Shown here: in pieces, positions 51,228 to 60,182 of the stretch | Position numbering within the stretch: the first letter of the stretch is position 1 | How the letters are laid out: each line of letters begins with the position of its first letter | NCBI RefSeq assembly: GCF_037646705.1 | Contig: NZ_JBBHER010000010.1 | Location: forward strand, 1 to 64,000 | DNA from: Pikeienuella litoralis | GTDB taxonomy: Bacteria; Pseudomonadota; Alphaproteobacteria; Rhodobacterales; Rhodobacteraceae | Direction: 5' to 3' | DNA: 64,000 nucleotides | The notes under the pieces: model-generated | Databases searched by the model: none | What the model was told of the DNA's origin: nothing | The model's input: the letters and a program-made list of their open reading frames with translations, nothing else | Made by a program: the position numbers and the translations under genes

Positions 51228-51747
51228 CGCGCCGCCCGCCGTCATCGCCCTCCGGGACCCGACCCGGATTCCGCTCCAGTCGCCGCGCGGCCTCGGCGGC
51301 TGGCTTCATCTGGGCCGCGCCCGGCGCTCAGGCCCGGGTCTTTCGCTCTCCAAGGCCAGATGGTCACGCCCCGGCCCCTTCCAGAAGCCTGACGCGCCGC
51401 CGGCGAAGACCGCTGTTCCGCACCGGCCGCCGCCCCGACCCTCGACCTCACTCCCCCTACTCTCGTCGCCCCATTCGCAGAACGCGAACGCCCCGGCGCG
51501 CATATTCGTCTGACTCGACAAGATATGACGACTTTTCGGACCAATGGCCCATCCGAAGAGCAGGATTCCGACGATTAATCCATATGGCGCAGAACTCCTG
51601 TTTACTCTCCGATGAGAGGATATGAGCGCCTTCCTATTCCATGCGGACTGACCGCCCCCATTGACCGCAAGGGCTTGCGCGCCGAATATATCATTCAGAT
51701 CACATCCTCAGAATTCATGATTTACTCCTTCATACACTGGCGCATAA
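51228..51747. other. 520-bp leader with an AT-rich end ahead of the helicase-nuclease gene
   Basis: No convincing gene. The first 230 bases are GC-rich. From about 51500 the base composition falls well below that of the surroundings (runs such as ATATATCATTCAG and ATGATTTACTCC). A possible promoter lies at 51661-51692: TTGACC, then an AATATA/TATATC tract 18-20 bases on. A short open frame from 51612 overlaps the helicase start and looks accidental. The AT-rich leader suggests acquired DNA. Confidence 0.5.
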
Positions 51748-54700
51748 ATGGACTATCCAGCAGAAGAACATGGCGGCCCTGTTTTGGCCGTTGACGCCGT
51801 TTCGCGAGTCAATTTCGCCTCTGCGCAGAACGCGATTCCGTTAATTCGAACGCTTTCGATAAGGAATAACGCCGAAAACGCCATCGAGCGTCTCGTCGTG
51901 CGCGCGGAGACGAAACCGCCGCTTATGAGACCCAAGTCCTGGATCGTCGACCGCCTTGGCCCGCATGACGAGGCCGATCTGTCGGACCTTGCGATGGACC
52001 TCGATCTTGAGGGGCTCGCGGGGCTCGACGAGACCGAGATCGGCGAGCTGACCCTGACCGTCGAGAGCGACGGCGACCTGCTGCTCGAGGAGCGCCGCCG
52101 CCTCGAATTCCTCGCGCGGGATCAATGGGGCGGGCTCGCCGACATGGACCGGCTGCTCGCGGCCTATGTCTCGCCCAACGAGGCCGCCATCGCCGCGATC
52201 CTGAAAGACGCGTCCCGCCTGCTCGCCAAGGCCGGGCGCGACGACGCGCTTGAAGGGTATCAATCCGGAGACCCGCAACGCGCCTACATGATCGCGGGGG
52301 CCGTCTGGTCGGCCGTGACCGCGCTTGGCCTGACCTACGCCCAGCCTCCGGCCTCTTTCGAGCGCGAAGGGCAAAAAGTGCGCTTCCCCACCCGAATACG
52401 AAACGAGGGGCTGGCGACCTGCCTCGACACCTCGTTGCTGCTCGCAGCGGCTTGGGAGCAGGCTGGTCTGAACCCGGTGGTGCTGTTCGCCAAAGGGCAC
52501 GCCTGGGCGGGGGTGTGGATCACCGCCTCGGATTTTGGGCGCGTCACGGAGCCTGATGTCGTCGCGGTGAGGAAGGCCAGCCAGACGCGGGAGTTCCTGC
52601 CGGCCGAAACGACCTTTCTGTGCAAGCGGCCCACCATCGGGTTCGCAGAAGCGATCGACGCGGGGCGCGTCCGGCTTTCCGAGGACCATGAGGACGACTT
52701 TCAGGCGGCCGTCGACATCAGGCGGGCGCGCGCGGCGAAGATCCGACCATTGGCCAGCCATATCCCGTCTGAAGAGGCTGCGCCCGACCAGACCGAGGCG
52801 GTTGCGGCGGCCCTGCCCGATCCGATCGATCTCGGCCTGTCGCCGTCCGAGACCGTCGACGCGTCGCCAGAGACGCCGCAGGGCCGCATCGAGCGCTGGC
52901 AGAGCAAGTTGCTCGACCTTTCCTTGCGCAATCGGCTTCTCAACTTCAGAGAGACAAAGCAGAGCGTGGCCTGCATGGTTCCCGACGCCGGAACGCTGGA
53001 AGACGCGCTCGCCAACGGGAAATCGTTCAAGACGTTTCCCCTGAAGGACGAAGACCCGATCGGCGACCGGCAGGTCAGCGACCTGGAGCGCCGGCGCATC
53101 CTCGCGGAAACGGTGCGCGACGCCTATGCGCGCGGGCAGGTCACGGTTCCGCTGACCGGCAAGGACATGGAGGCGCGCCTGCTGTCCCTGCACCGCAAGG
53201 CGAAGAGCGACTTGCAGGAAGGCGGGACCAATACACTCTTCCTCGCCGCCGGCTTCCTGCGATGGAAGCGGGAGGGGGACCGCCGCATCTATCGCGCGCC
53301 GCTGATCCTGATCCCGATTCAGCTCACACGGAGATCCGCCCGCTCGCCATTTCAGATCGAGCATCACGAAAACGACGTCCGGTTCAACGCGACCCTGCTC
53401 GAATTCCTGAAGCGCGATTTCGACATTCGGATTCCCCAGCTTGAAGCTGAACTGCCGAGGGATGACAGCGGGATCGATGTTCCCATGGTCCTCGAGACCG
53501 TCCGTGCGCGCGTCCACCATGTCGCCGGGTTCGAGGTGACCGAGGATCTGGCGATCTCGACCTTCTCTTTCGCGAAGTACCTGATGTGGAAAGACCTCGT
53601 GGACCGGACGGACGATCTGCGAAAAAACCGGCTTGTCGCGCATCTCGTCGACAAACCGACGGAGACGTTCGACAGCGGCCGCGACGCGCCGCTCCCGCCG
53701 GAAAAGATGGACAGCGCCGTCGCGCCGAAGGATCTGCTGACGCCGCTGCCGGCGGACAGCTCGCAGCTCGCGGCCGTCGTCGCGGCGATGGAAGGGCGCG
53801 ATTTCGTTCTGATCGGGCCGCCCGGCACAGGCAAGAGCCAGACCATCGCGAACATCGTCGCGCAATGTCTCGCGCATGGAAAGACCGTGCTGTTCGTCGC
53901 CGAGAAGGCGGCGGCGCTCGACGTGGTGCAACGCCGCCTGCAGGCGCAGGGGCTTGGCGACGCAGTGCTGGAACTGCACTCCAACAAGACCGATCGGAAG
54001 CGCGTTCTCGCCCAGCTGGGCCGCGGATGGGATCGCGCCTCAGGCGCCGAAGCCGCGACCTGGATCGACATAAACGAGAGGCTGAAGCTCACGCGCGATC
54101 AGCTGAACGCGTATGTGGCGGCGGTGCACGCCAAGGGAAGGCGGGGGTTTTCCGTCTTCACGGCGATTGGCTGGGCGACCCGGGGGCCGGAGGGCGTGAC
54201 GCTGTCTTTCGCCGACAAGGGCGAGGATGCGCATGATGCGGAAAGCTTCGCGCATATGGAGCGGCTGGCCGAAGACCTGGGCCGAGCGTGGACCGTGGCC
54301 TCGGACGGCCCGCCGATCGCGCTGGTCGGCGAAACCGACTGGTCATATGCGTGGGAGGGCGGCTTTCTCGAAGCCGCGAAGTCCCTTCGAACGCGGATCG
54401 ACAGCCTGCTCACCGTCGCATCCGGGCTCGGCCGGCGATTGGCGCTGAAGCCGGACACGTCGCTTTCCGACGAAAGGGCGCGCCTTCTGACCCTGTTCGC
54501 CGCGCGCGGCGCAGCCGGAGCCGACAACCTGACCGCCGCGCCCGACCTTGCTGCGGGCGCGCTGCGCGACGCGGTCGCGGCCTTCGAGGCGGATCTGTCG
54601 GGCCTGGCCGAGGCGGCGCGCGGGACAAGCGCGCGCTATCGCGAGGATGACATTCCGAGAATGCCGCTGGACGAGATGGACGCGCGGCTGCGCGAGAGCG

Positions 54701-57633
54701 CGACACGCATCTGGCCCTTCTCAAGACTGGAGCGACGAAAGCTTCAGAAACTTCTACAGACCTACGCGACATCCGGCGTCGCCGCTCCCGAAGGCGACCT
54801 CGCCTCGCTGCGCGACATGCGCAAGCGCCTTGACGCGCTGGCCAGAAATCCATTGGCGGAGTTGGCGGGCGAAGATCGCGCGCCGCACGGGCTTCGGCGC
54901 CTCGTGGATCAGGCGATAGAATTGCGCGCGGGCCTGGCGCAGGCGCAAGCGTTCGCCGAGGATCATGTGGCTTTCGGGGCCGTGGCTGCGGAACTCGTCG
55001 CGGGGCCGGCCGATCCCTTGCGGGCGGAGCTGCAGAGGTGGCTTGAGGCGCATGCGGCCTTCGCCGCAAGCCGGAGCGCCTTTATCGACGCCGGCGGCCT
55101 CATCCCCGAGGACGCGAGCCTGAGCCGGATCATGCGCTGGCTTGACACGATCCTCGCAGAGCGCAGGCGTCTCGCCAACTGGATGCGATGGCTGGAGACG
55201 AGGACGAAAGCGGACGCCGCAGGCCTGGCGCCGCTCGCCGACGCCCTGAAGGCGGGCGAGCCGATAACGGACGCCGTCGCGGCCTTCCGCAGCGCCTACG
55301 CGCGCTGGTGGCTCCCTCTCGCGCTCGACGCCTCGGATGTCCTGCGCCGGTTTCTCCATTGGGAGCATGAGGACCTGATCAGGACCTTTCGCGCCCTCGA
55401 CGACGAGGCCGCGCGGCAGGTCCCGGCCGAAATCATGCGCCGCATTCATCATGGGCTTCCGGCCAAGGATGGCGTTCCACGAAACTCGGAGCTCGGGATT
55501 CTGCGGCATCAACTCGGCCTGCAGCGCCCGTCCATGCCGATACGGGGTCTGCTTGAGCACATGCCGGAGACCCTGCTGAAGCTCGCGCCCTGCGTGCTCA
55601 TGTCACCGCTTTCGGTCGCGCAATATCTGCCGCCCGGGCAGGCGACGTTCGACGTCGTCATCTTTGACGAGGCGTCCCAGATCACCACATGGGACGCCAT
55701 CGGCGCGATCGCGCGGGCCCGGCAATCCATCATCGTCGGCGATCCCAAACAGCTCCCGCCCACCAACTTCTTCGGCCGTAGCGACGATGGCGGAGATGAG
55801 GGCGACGCTCTCGATTTCCTGAACAGGGACATGCCTTCGATCCTCGACGAGGTCGCCACGGCGGGCATCCCGACACGGCGGCTCGACTGGCATTATCGCA
55901 GCCGCGACGAAGCGCTCATCGCGTTCTCCAACCATCACTACTACGGTGGCGGGCTGGTCACCTTCCCGTCGCCGAGCACCGGATCGGGCGCGCTTCGGTT
56001 CCACAAGGTCGATGGCGTCTACGCCCGCGGGAGCGGCAGGCGCAATGTCGAGGAGGCCAGAGCGATCGCCGGGATGGTGCGGCGCCGGTTGAGCGCGTGG
56101 CTTGACCTGCCGGAAGCCGACCGCCACACGCTCGGCGTGATCACCTTCAACCAGCAACAGCAGGCCCTGATTCAGGACCTGCTCGACGATATCCGCAGGA
56201 GCGCGCCCGAGCTTGAATGGTTCTTCGCCGACGAGCGAGAGGAGCCCGTCATCGTGAAGAACCTCGAAAATATTCAGGGCGATGAGCGGGACGTGATGCT
56301 GTTCTCGATCACCTTCGGCCCGGATCCCGCAGGCAAGCTCACGATGAACTTCGGCGCGTTGAACTCGGATGGCGGAGAGAAGCGGTTGAATGTCGCCATA
56401 ACCCGAGCGCGGCGAGAGATGCATGTCTTCGCCTCGATCACCCATGACCAGATCGACCTGGCGCGAACACATGCGCAAGGCGTCAAGGACCTCAAGACGT
56501 TTCTCGACTATGCGGAGCGAGGCGCCGCCGCCCTGCCCGCGCGCGACGAAGGCTCGCTCGGCCCGGCGGAGAGCCCCTTCGAAGAGGCGGTCGCCCGCGC
56601 CTTCGGCGCCAAGGGATGGGAGGTGCGCACCCAGATCGGCGTCTCCGGCTACCGCGTGGATCTCGGGATCGTCAATCCCGATCGCGGCGGCTCCTATCTC
56701 GCCGGGATCGAATGCGACGGCGCGGCCTATCACAGCTCCGCCACGGCCCGCGACCGGGACAAGGTCCGGCAGGCGGTTCTGGAGGGCCTCGGCTGGACCA
56801 TCCTGAGGATCTGGTCGACCGAATGGTTCCGTGATCCCAAATCGGCGACGCTGCGTTTGCACACGGAGCTCGAGCGCCTGCTGGCCGCCGACCGGGCGCG
56901 GCGCGCCGAAGAGGCCGCGCGGGCCGCGGAGCGGAAAAAGACCGCGAAGCGGGAGGAGGCCGCGGAGCCTGAAAGCCTCCGCGCGCTTGCGGCCCCCATC
57001 ACGGCGGATGCGCAGGACGCGCCTCCCGCGCCCACGGCCCCTTCAAATGAGCCGCCGCCGCTTCAGATCGCATCTTCAGAGCGCGCGGGAGAAGGGGCTT
57101 CCGAGCCGTCAACGGACAAGCCGCTGTTCGCCAAAGCGCCGGAAGGAGCGCCCCACTCCGGAGAGATGGTTCTGAACCCGGCCAGATTCTACGAAACGGC
57201 CTATCTGCCGATATTGCGCGACCTCGCAACGGATATCGCCTCGCAGCAGGGCCCCCTGCCCCTCCAGCGGCTCGCCCGTGAAGTGGCGCATCGTCATGGC
57301 TGGCAAAGGACGGGTCAGCGCATCCTCTCGCAGGTGGAGCGCGCCCTGGATGTGGTCGAGCGGCGCGAGGAATTCCACCAGGTCTTTATTTGGCCGAAGC
57401 AAGGCTATCGGAACAGGGTCGCCTTCCGTGGGCTGGGAACCCGGTCGATCCTCGACATATCGCGAACCGAAATCGCAAGCGCCCTCGATGCGCTCGGCCC
57501 GAACTCCGTCAGAGACGAGGCCGAGATGCAGAGGGCCAGGGACGTTTTGGGAATATCTCGGCTGAGCCAAAGCGCGCGGGCGTATATCCTCCAGTGCGAC
57601 CAGTGGCGTCTTCTCAACAGCCCGGGTGAATGA
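51748..57633 (+). CDS. Giant DUF4011 / SF1 helicase / Vsr-like nuclease / DUF3320 protein (candidate anti-phage defence)
   Basis: A 1961-residue protein, the largest gene here. Domains by eye: a mixed N-terminal region (1-200); a transglutaminase/cysteine-protease-like core with Cys225 (GLATCLDTSLLLAAAW) and His251 (KGHAWAGVWI); DUF4011 from about 377 (WQSKLLDLSLRNRLLNFRET); an SF1 helicase with Walker A GPPGTGKS (690-697), Walker B FDEAS (Asp1307, Glu1308), GDPKQLPPT (1331-1339) and NVAITRARRE; a Vsr/MTES_1575-type PD-(D/E)xK nuclease with Asp1638, Glu1655 and Asp1657 in VDLGIV and GIECDGAAYH; a charged linker; and DUF3320 (about 1810-1930). Proteins combining DUF4011, helicase and Vsr domains appear in surveys of defence islands (Hhe-like); I infer nucleic-acid sensing or cleavage. 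It is a single-gene unit. The start has no strong ribosome-binding site. Confidence 0.8.
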   Translation: MDYPAEEHGGPVLAVDAVSRVNFASAQNAIPLIRTLSIRNNAENAIERLVVRAETKPPLMRPKSWIVDRLGPHDEADLSDLAMDLDLEGLAGLDETEIGELTLTVESDGDLLLEERRRLEFLARDQWGGLADMDRLLAAYVSPNEAAIAAILKDASRLLAKAGRDDALEGYQSGDPQRAYMIAGAVWSAVTALGLTYAQPPASFEREGQKVRFPTRIRNEGLATCLDTSLLLAAAWEQAGLNPVVLFAKGHAWAGVWITASDFGRVTEPDVVAVRKASQTREFLPAETTFLCKRPTIGFAEAIDAGRVRLSEDHEDDFQAAVDIRRARAAKIRPLASHIPSEEAAPDQTEAVAAALPDPIDLGLSPSETVDASPETPQGRIERWQSKLLDLSLRNRLLNFRETKQSVACMVPDAGTLEDALANGKSFKTFPLKDEDPIGDRQVSDLERRRILAETVRDAYARGQVTVPLTGKDMEARLLSLHRKAKSDLQEGGTNTLFLAAGFLRWKREGDRRIYRAPLILIPIQLTRRSARSPFQIEHHENDVRFNATLLEFLKRDFDIRIPQLEAELPRDDSGIDVPMVLETVRARVHHVAGFEVTEDLAISTFSFAKYLMWKDLVDRTDDLRKNRLVAHLVDKPTETFDSGRDAPLPPEKMDSAVAPKDLLTPLPADSSQLAAVVAAMEGRDFVLIGPPGTGKSQTIANIVAQCLAHGKTVLFVAEKAAALDVVQRRLQAQGLGDAVLELHSNKTDRKRVLAQLGRGWDRASGAEAATWIDINERLKLTRDQLNAYVAAVHAKGRRGFSVFTAIGWATRGPEGVTLSFADKGEDAHDAESFAHMERLAEDLGRAWTVASDGPPIALVGETDWSYAWEGGFLEAAKSLRTRIDSLLTVASGLGRRLALKPDTSLSDERARLLTLFAARGAAGADNLTAAPDLAAGALRDAVAAFEADLSGLAEAARGTSARYREDDIPRMPLDEMDARLRESATRIWPFSRLERRKLQKLLQTYATSGVAAPEGDLASLRDMRKRLDALARNPLAELAGEDRAPHGLRRLVDQAIELRAGLAQAQAFAEDHVAFGAVAAELVAGPADPLRAELQRWLEAHAAFAASRSAFIDAGGLIPEDASLSRIMRWLDTILAERRRLANWMRWLETRTKADAAGLAPLADALKAGEPITDAVAAFRSAYARWWLPLALDASDVLRRFLHWEHEDLIRTFRALDDEAARQVPAEIMRRIHHGLPAKDGVPRNSELGILRHQLGLQRPSMPIRGLLEHMPETLLKLAPCVLMSPLSVAQYLPPGQATFDVVIFDEASQITTWDAIGAIARARQSIIVGDPKQLPPTNFFGRSDDGGDEGDALDFLNRDMPSILDEVATAGIPTRRLDWHYRSRDEALIAFSNHHYYGGGLVTFPSPSTGSGALRFHKVDGVYARGSGRRNVEEARAIAGMVRRRLSAWLDLPEADRHTLGVITFNQQQQALIQDLLDDIRRSAPELEWFFADEREEPVIVKNLENIQGDERDVMLFSITFGPDPAGKLTMNFGALNSDGGEKRLNVAITRARREMHVFASITHDQIDLARTHAQGVKDLKTFLDYAERGAAALPARDEGSLGPAESPFEEAVARAFGAKGWEVRTQIGVSGYRVDLGIVNPDRGGSYLAGIECDGAAYHSSATARDRDKVRQAVLEGLGWTILRIWSTEWFRDPKSATLRLHTELERLLAADRARRAEEAARAAERKKTAKREEAAEPESLRALAAPITADAQDAPPAPTAPSNEPPPLQIASSERAGEGASEPSTDKPLFAKAPEGAPHSGEMVLNPARFYETAYLPILRDLATDIASQQGPLPLQRLAREVAHRHGWQRTGQRILSQVERALDVVERREEFHQVFIWPKQGYRNRVAFRGLGTRSILDISRTEIASALDALGPNSVRDEAEMQRARDVLGISRLSQSARAYILQCDQWRLLNSPGE

Positions 57634-57636
57634 CCC

Positions 57637-57670
57637 GAAGACGTGGCGATTCTGAAGACGTGGCGATTCT
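57637..57670. repeat. Perfect tandem repeat, 2 x 17 bp, after the helicase-nuclease gene
   Basis: GAAGACGTGGCGATTCT occurs twice with no gap (57637-57653 and 57654-57670), starting four bases after the TGA. It could be a slipped-strand duplication or the scar of an insertion or recombination event at the 3' border of the gene. Confidence 0.9.
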
Positions 57671-57872
57671 ACGGGGCGGCCCGACCGGCGAAGCGTGGGC
57701 GCCGGGGCCAGGGAGCGATCGAGAGCAGGCGGCGTGGGTGAACGCCCGTGCGGGGGCGCGCTGAGCCAGGGTCCATGTGGACCATCGCATCGTCCGACAA
57801 GCTCCCCGCCATGATCGGCGGCTGTTCCGTGAAGCGGCTCCGCCAGAATCGGCCAGAATCAGATCGTCTCAT
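57669..57872 (-). pseudogene. Possible IS66-type transposase fragment
   Basis: A minus-strand reading contains LSDDAMVHMDPGSARPRTG, which loosely follows the DD(T)PVPVLDPGRGRTKTG segment of IS66 transposases. The typical W and RDDRPW continuation is absent unless a frameshift is allowed. Similarity is short and I rate it weak. Confidence 0.25.
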
Positions 57873-58945
57873 CGCTCATGTCGATCCCACCCTTGTGAAG
57901 GACATCCCCACATTTTTCATCGATTACGGGGCGCGAACATGCATCATCACCGCGCGGCGGATGATGGCGGGGCGCGCCTTGAAAAAGCGGCGCCGGCTGG
58001 GCGCCCACCCGGAGACGGCTACGAGCCCGCCCCCATGCTCAAGCGCATTTGGTCCGACAGTACCGATCAGGCTCTCGCCCTGAATGAGTTGACAAGATTG
58101 TTGACAATGTTGAATTTTGAATTCAAAATATCAGCTGTCTTGAGAGGGTGGAAGAGCGATGCCCAGAAGCAGGGTGCGACTCGCAGATCGGCGTGATCTT
58201 CAGATTTCCGGGCTTGCGCCCGCGCCGGTCATCGACCGTCGGAGGCCCGAGCTCCAGACACTCGGCCAGCGAATCCTGAGAACGCTCACGGCGGCCTTCG
58301 GGACGCGGCGCCCGGCGTTCGCCCGTCCGGTTTCAGGCGCCGGGGCTTGGAGGGGCGCGCTTTTCAACCTGCCGCCTCCCGGCGGCGGGGCGCTGTTGTT
58401 CAAGACCGGTCGCGTCGCCGCGCCGTGGAAAGACATGGCGCCGCGTTGGGGCCGGAGCCGGTGATGGTCGACTTCGACCAGCGCGGCGGCGTGATCCCGG
58501 AGGAGCTCCAGAGCATCCCGCGGGAAGACGGCGCACACGCGATCCGGGCGGCGCGCGCCGCTCATCTCGACATCTTTCATCGGGCGCCTGAGCGCCATTC
58601 CCCATCCTTGCCGGCGGCGCTCACATCCGAAGGGCGCGCTTCGGATCTTTTCCGCACAGAAGACGCCGGCCGCCTTCCGCATTTTTGGAGCAGGGCCGAG
58701 CAAGCGCCCGTGCGAGGCGCTCCGCATCGGTCATCCCGGCGGCGCCGGCGATCTCTCCATACCGGCCGCCTTGTCGGCTGCGGGCCTGCGGCTCGGTCCC
58801 GCCGATGCGCCCCGCCGCCCTGGCGCCAACGCCGCCAGGGCCAGTTTCCAGGAGGACGCGAAAGGAAATCGCCCATGCCCCGGTCGCCGACCGGGTGATC
58901 CGACTGCGGTCAAACACCAGAATTCACTGTTCTAGGGAGGAACAC
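57671..58945. other. 1.3-kb stretch without a convincing gene
   Basis: Open frames exist on both strands but none shows family similarity, a good start site or consistent composition. The stretch contains an AT-rich island with palindromes and a promoter-like element (58097-58128). From about 58160 to 58900 it is GC-rich with no recognisable protein; it may be a decayed gene set between the defence gene and the amide transporter. The last 15 bases hold the GGGAGG site of the binding-protein gene. Confidence 0.5.
58097..58128. promoter_or_regulatory. AT-rich palindromes and promoter-like element
   Basis: ATTGT-TG-ACAAT (58097-58108) is a perfect dyad and resembles GntR/FCD operators. The perfect 14-bp palindrome TTTTGAATTCAAAA follows at 58115-58128. 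TTGACA (58101-58106) is followed 17 bases later by CAAAAT, a reasonable sigma-70 promoter. The next credible gene on this strand starts at 58946, 800 bases away, so the target is unclear. Confidence 0.4.
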
Positions 58946-60106
58946 ATGAAAGACGTCCTGAAATACTTCGCTGTCGCCGGCGTCGCCTCACTCGCCCTTT
59001 CGGGTGCGGCCTACGCGGAAGATGTCGTCGTGATCGGCGTGCCGACCGGCTTGAGCGGCGCGAACAGCACCGTCGCGCCCGCCGTCGTGCAGTCCACGGA
59101 GCTCGCCGTGGAGGAGATCAACGCCAGCGGCGGGATCCTCGGCAGGCAGGTCAGGCTCGAGGTCGCCGATGACGAGAGCAGCGCCTCGGGCGCCCAGCGC
59201 GCGTTTGACGATCTGATCTCCAGCCGCAACGCCAATGTCATCATCTCGATGGAAACCAGCGCCGCGCGCAACGCCGCCCTGCCGATCGTCGAGAAATCCA
59301 AGACCCCCTACATCTACACGTCGCTCTACGAAGGGCATTCCTGCAATCAGTATCTCTACGCCAATGGCCCTGTCGTCGATCAGATGGTCGGCCCGATCAT
59401 CGACCATTTCATGAAGAACGAGAACGCATCCACCTTTTTCCTGGTGGGCAGCGACTACGCCTTCGGGCGCGGCATGCTCGAGTTCACGCGCGATTACATC
59501 GAATCCCATGGCGGCGAGGTCGTCGTCGAGGAGTACCAGCCGATCGACGCCACCGACTGGACCGCGATCATCAGCGCCATGAACCGCAACAACCCGGACG
59601 CCGTCATCATGGCGACCGCCGGGGGCGCGCCGAACGTGACGTTGCAGCGCCAGTTCAAGGCCGCAGGGATAAAGGCGCTGGTCGGGAATCTCAGCGTTGA
59701 CGAGCTGACCGCGCAAAGCATGGGCGAGGATGCGGAGGGAATCTACTTCTCCGCATCTTACCTGAGCACCCTCGACACCCCGGCCAACACGGACTTCCGG
59801 GCGCGCATGGAGAAGAAGTTCGGCGACAAGCTCTACCTGCCCAACGACATGTCCGTCCCCCAGTATGACGCGGTCTATCTCTACAAGGCGGCCGTGGAGA
59901 AGGCGGGCTCCCTCGACGACACCGACAAGATCATCGAGGCGCTCGCCGAGGTCTCCTTCGACGGCCCGCGCGGGAGGGTTCAGCTCAGCAAGCAGCGTCA
60001 TGCGCCATTGGACATGCTGCTTGGCAAGGTCAAGGCCGACGGCTCGGTGGATGTCGTTCGCCGGTTCGAAAATGTCGATCCTGGCGAACAGTGCCCCGGC
60101 TTTTGA
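58946..60106 (+). CDS. ABC transporter substrate-binding protein (amide/urea/branched-chain type)
   Basis: A 386-residue periplasmic protein with a Sec signal peptide (cleavage about AYA-ED, residue 24) and GGGAGG before the ATG. The mature part is a type I periplasmic-binding fold: VVVIGVPTGLSGANSTVAPA, IGILRQVR-like GGILGRQVRLEVADDES, MVGPIIDHFM, FLVGSDYAFGRGMLEF and VSFDGPRGRVQLSKQRHAPL. It belongs to the LivJ/AmiC/UrtA-like group; AmiC-like members bind short amides. A downstream GatC-like protein and amidase support an amide-type ligand over an amino acid. A 24-bp palindrome follows its stop. Confidence 0.85.
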   Translation: MKDVLKYFAVAGVASLALSGAAYAEDVVVIGVPTGLSGANSTVAPAVVQSTELAVEEINASGGILGRQVRLEVADDESSASGAQRAFDDLISSRNANVIISMETSAARNAALPIVEKSKTPYIYTSLYEGHSCNQYLYANGPVVDQMVGPIIDHFMKNENASTFFLVGSDYAFGRGMLEFTRDYIESHGGEVVVEEYQPIDATDWTAIISAMNRNNPDAVIMATAGGAPNVTLQRQFKAAGIKALVGNLSVDELTAQSMGEDAEGIYFSASYLSTLDTPANTDFRARMEKKFGDKLYLPNDMSVPQYDAVYLYKAAVEKAGSLDDTDKIIEALAEVSFDGPRGRVQLSKQRHAPLDMLLGKVKADGSVDVVRRFENVDPGEQCPGF

Positions 60107-60136
60107 TGGCTGACGCCGACGTGTTTCCATCTCAGG

Positions 60137-60160
60137 AGGCGCAGGATCGATCCTGCGCCT
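60137..60160. repeat. 24-bp perfect palindrome between binding-protein and permease genes
   Basis: The stretch reads identically on both strands, with arms AGGCGCAGGATC and GATCCTGCGCCT. In mRNA it would form a stable 10-bp-plus stem. It lies 30 bases after the binding-protein stop and 22 before the permease start, so it probably trims read-through or protects the upstream mRNA to raise binding-protein levels. Confidence 0.7.
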
Positions 60161-60182
60161 TCCAAGACGCAGGACCCGAACG

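Noticed and set aside
51511..51522. The 12-mer TGACTCGACAAG also occurs at 30236-30247
   Set aside because: Many 12-mer pairs are expected by chance in 64 kb, and the contexts are unrelated.
51612..51794. A 60-codon frame overlapping the start of the helicase-nuclease gene
   Set aside because: It overlaps the large gene out of frame and shows no similarity. The low-complexity AT-rich leader opens frames by chance.
58159..58464. A 101-codon frame following the AT-rich palindromes
   Set aside because: A weak ribosome-binding site is possible, but the peptide matches no family and becomes Pro/Gly/Arg-rich like random high-GC frames. Left as unassigned DNA.
58685..58945. In-frame upstream extension of the amide-type binding protein
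   Set aside because: The stretch is Pro/Arg/Ala-rich without similarity. The ATG at 58946 has GGGAGG and a signal peptide.
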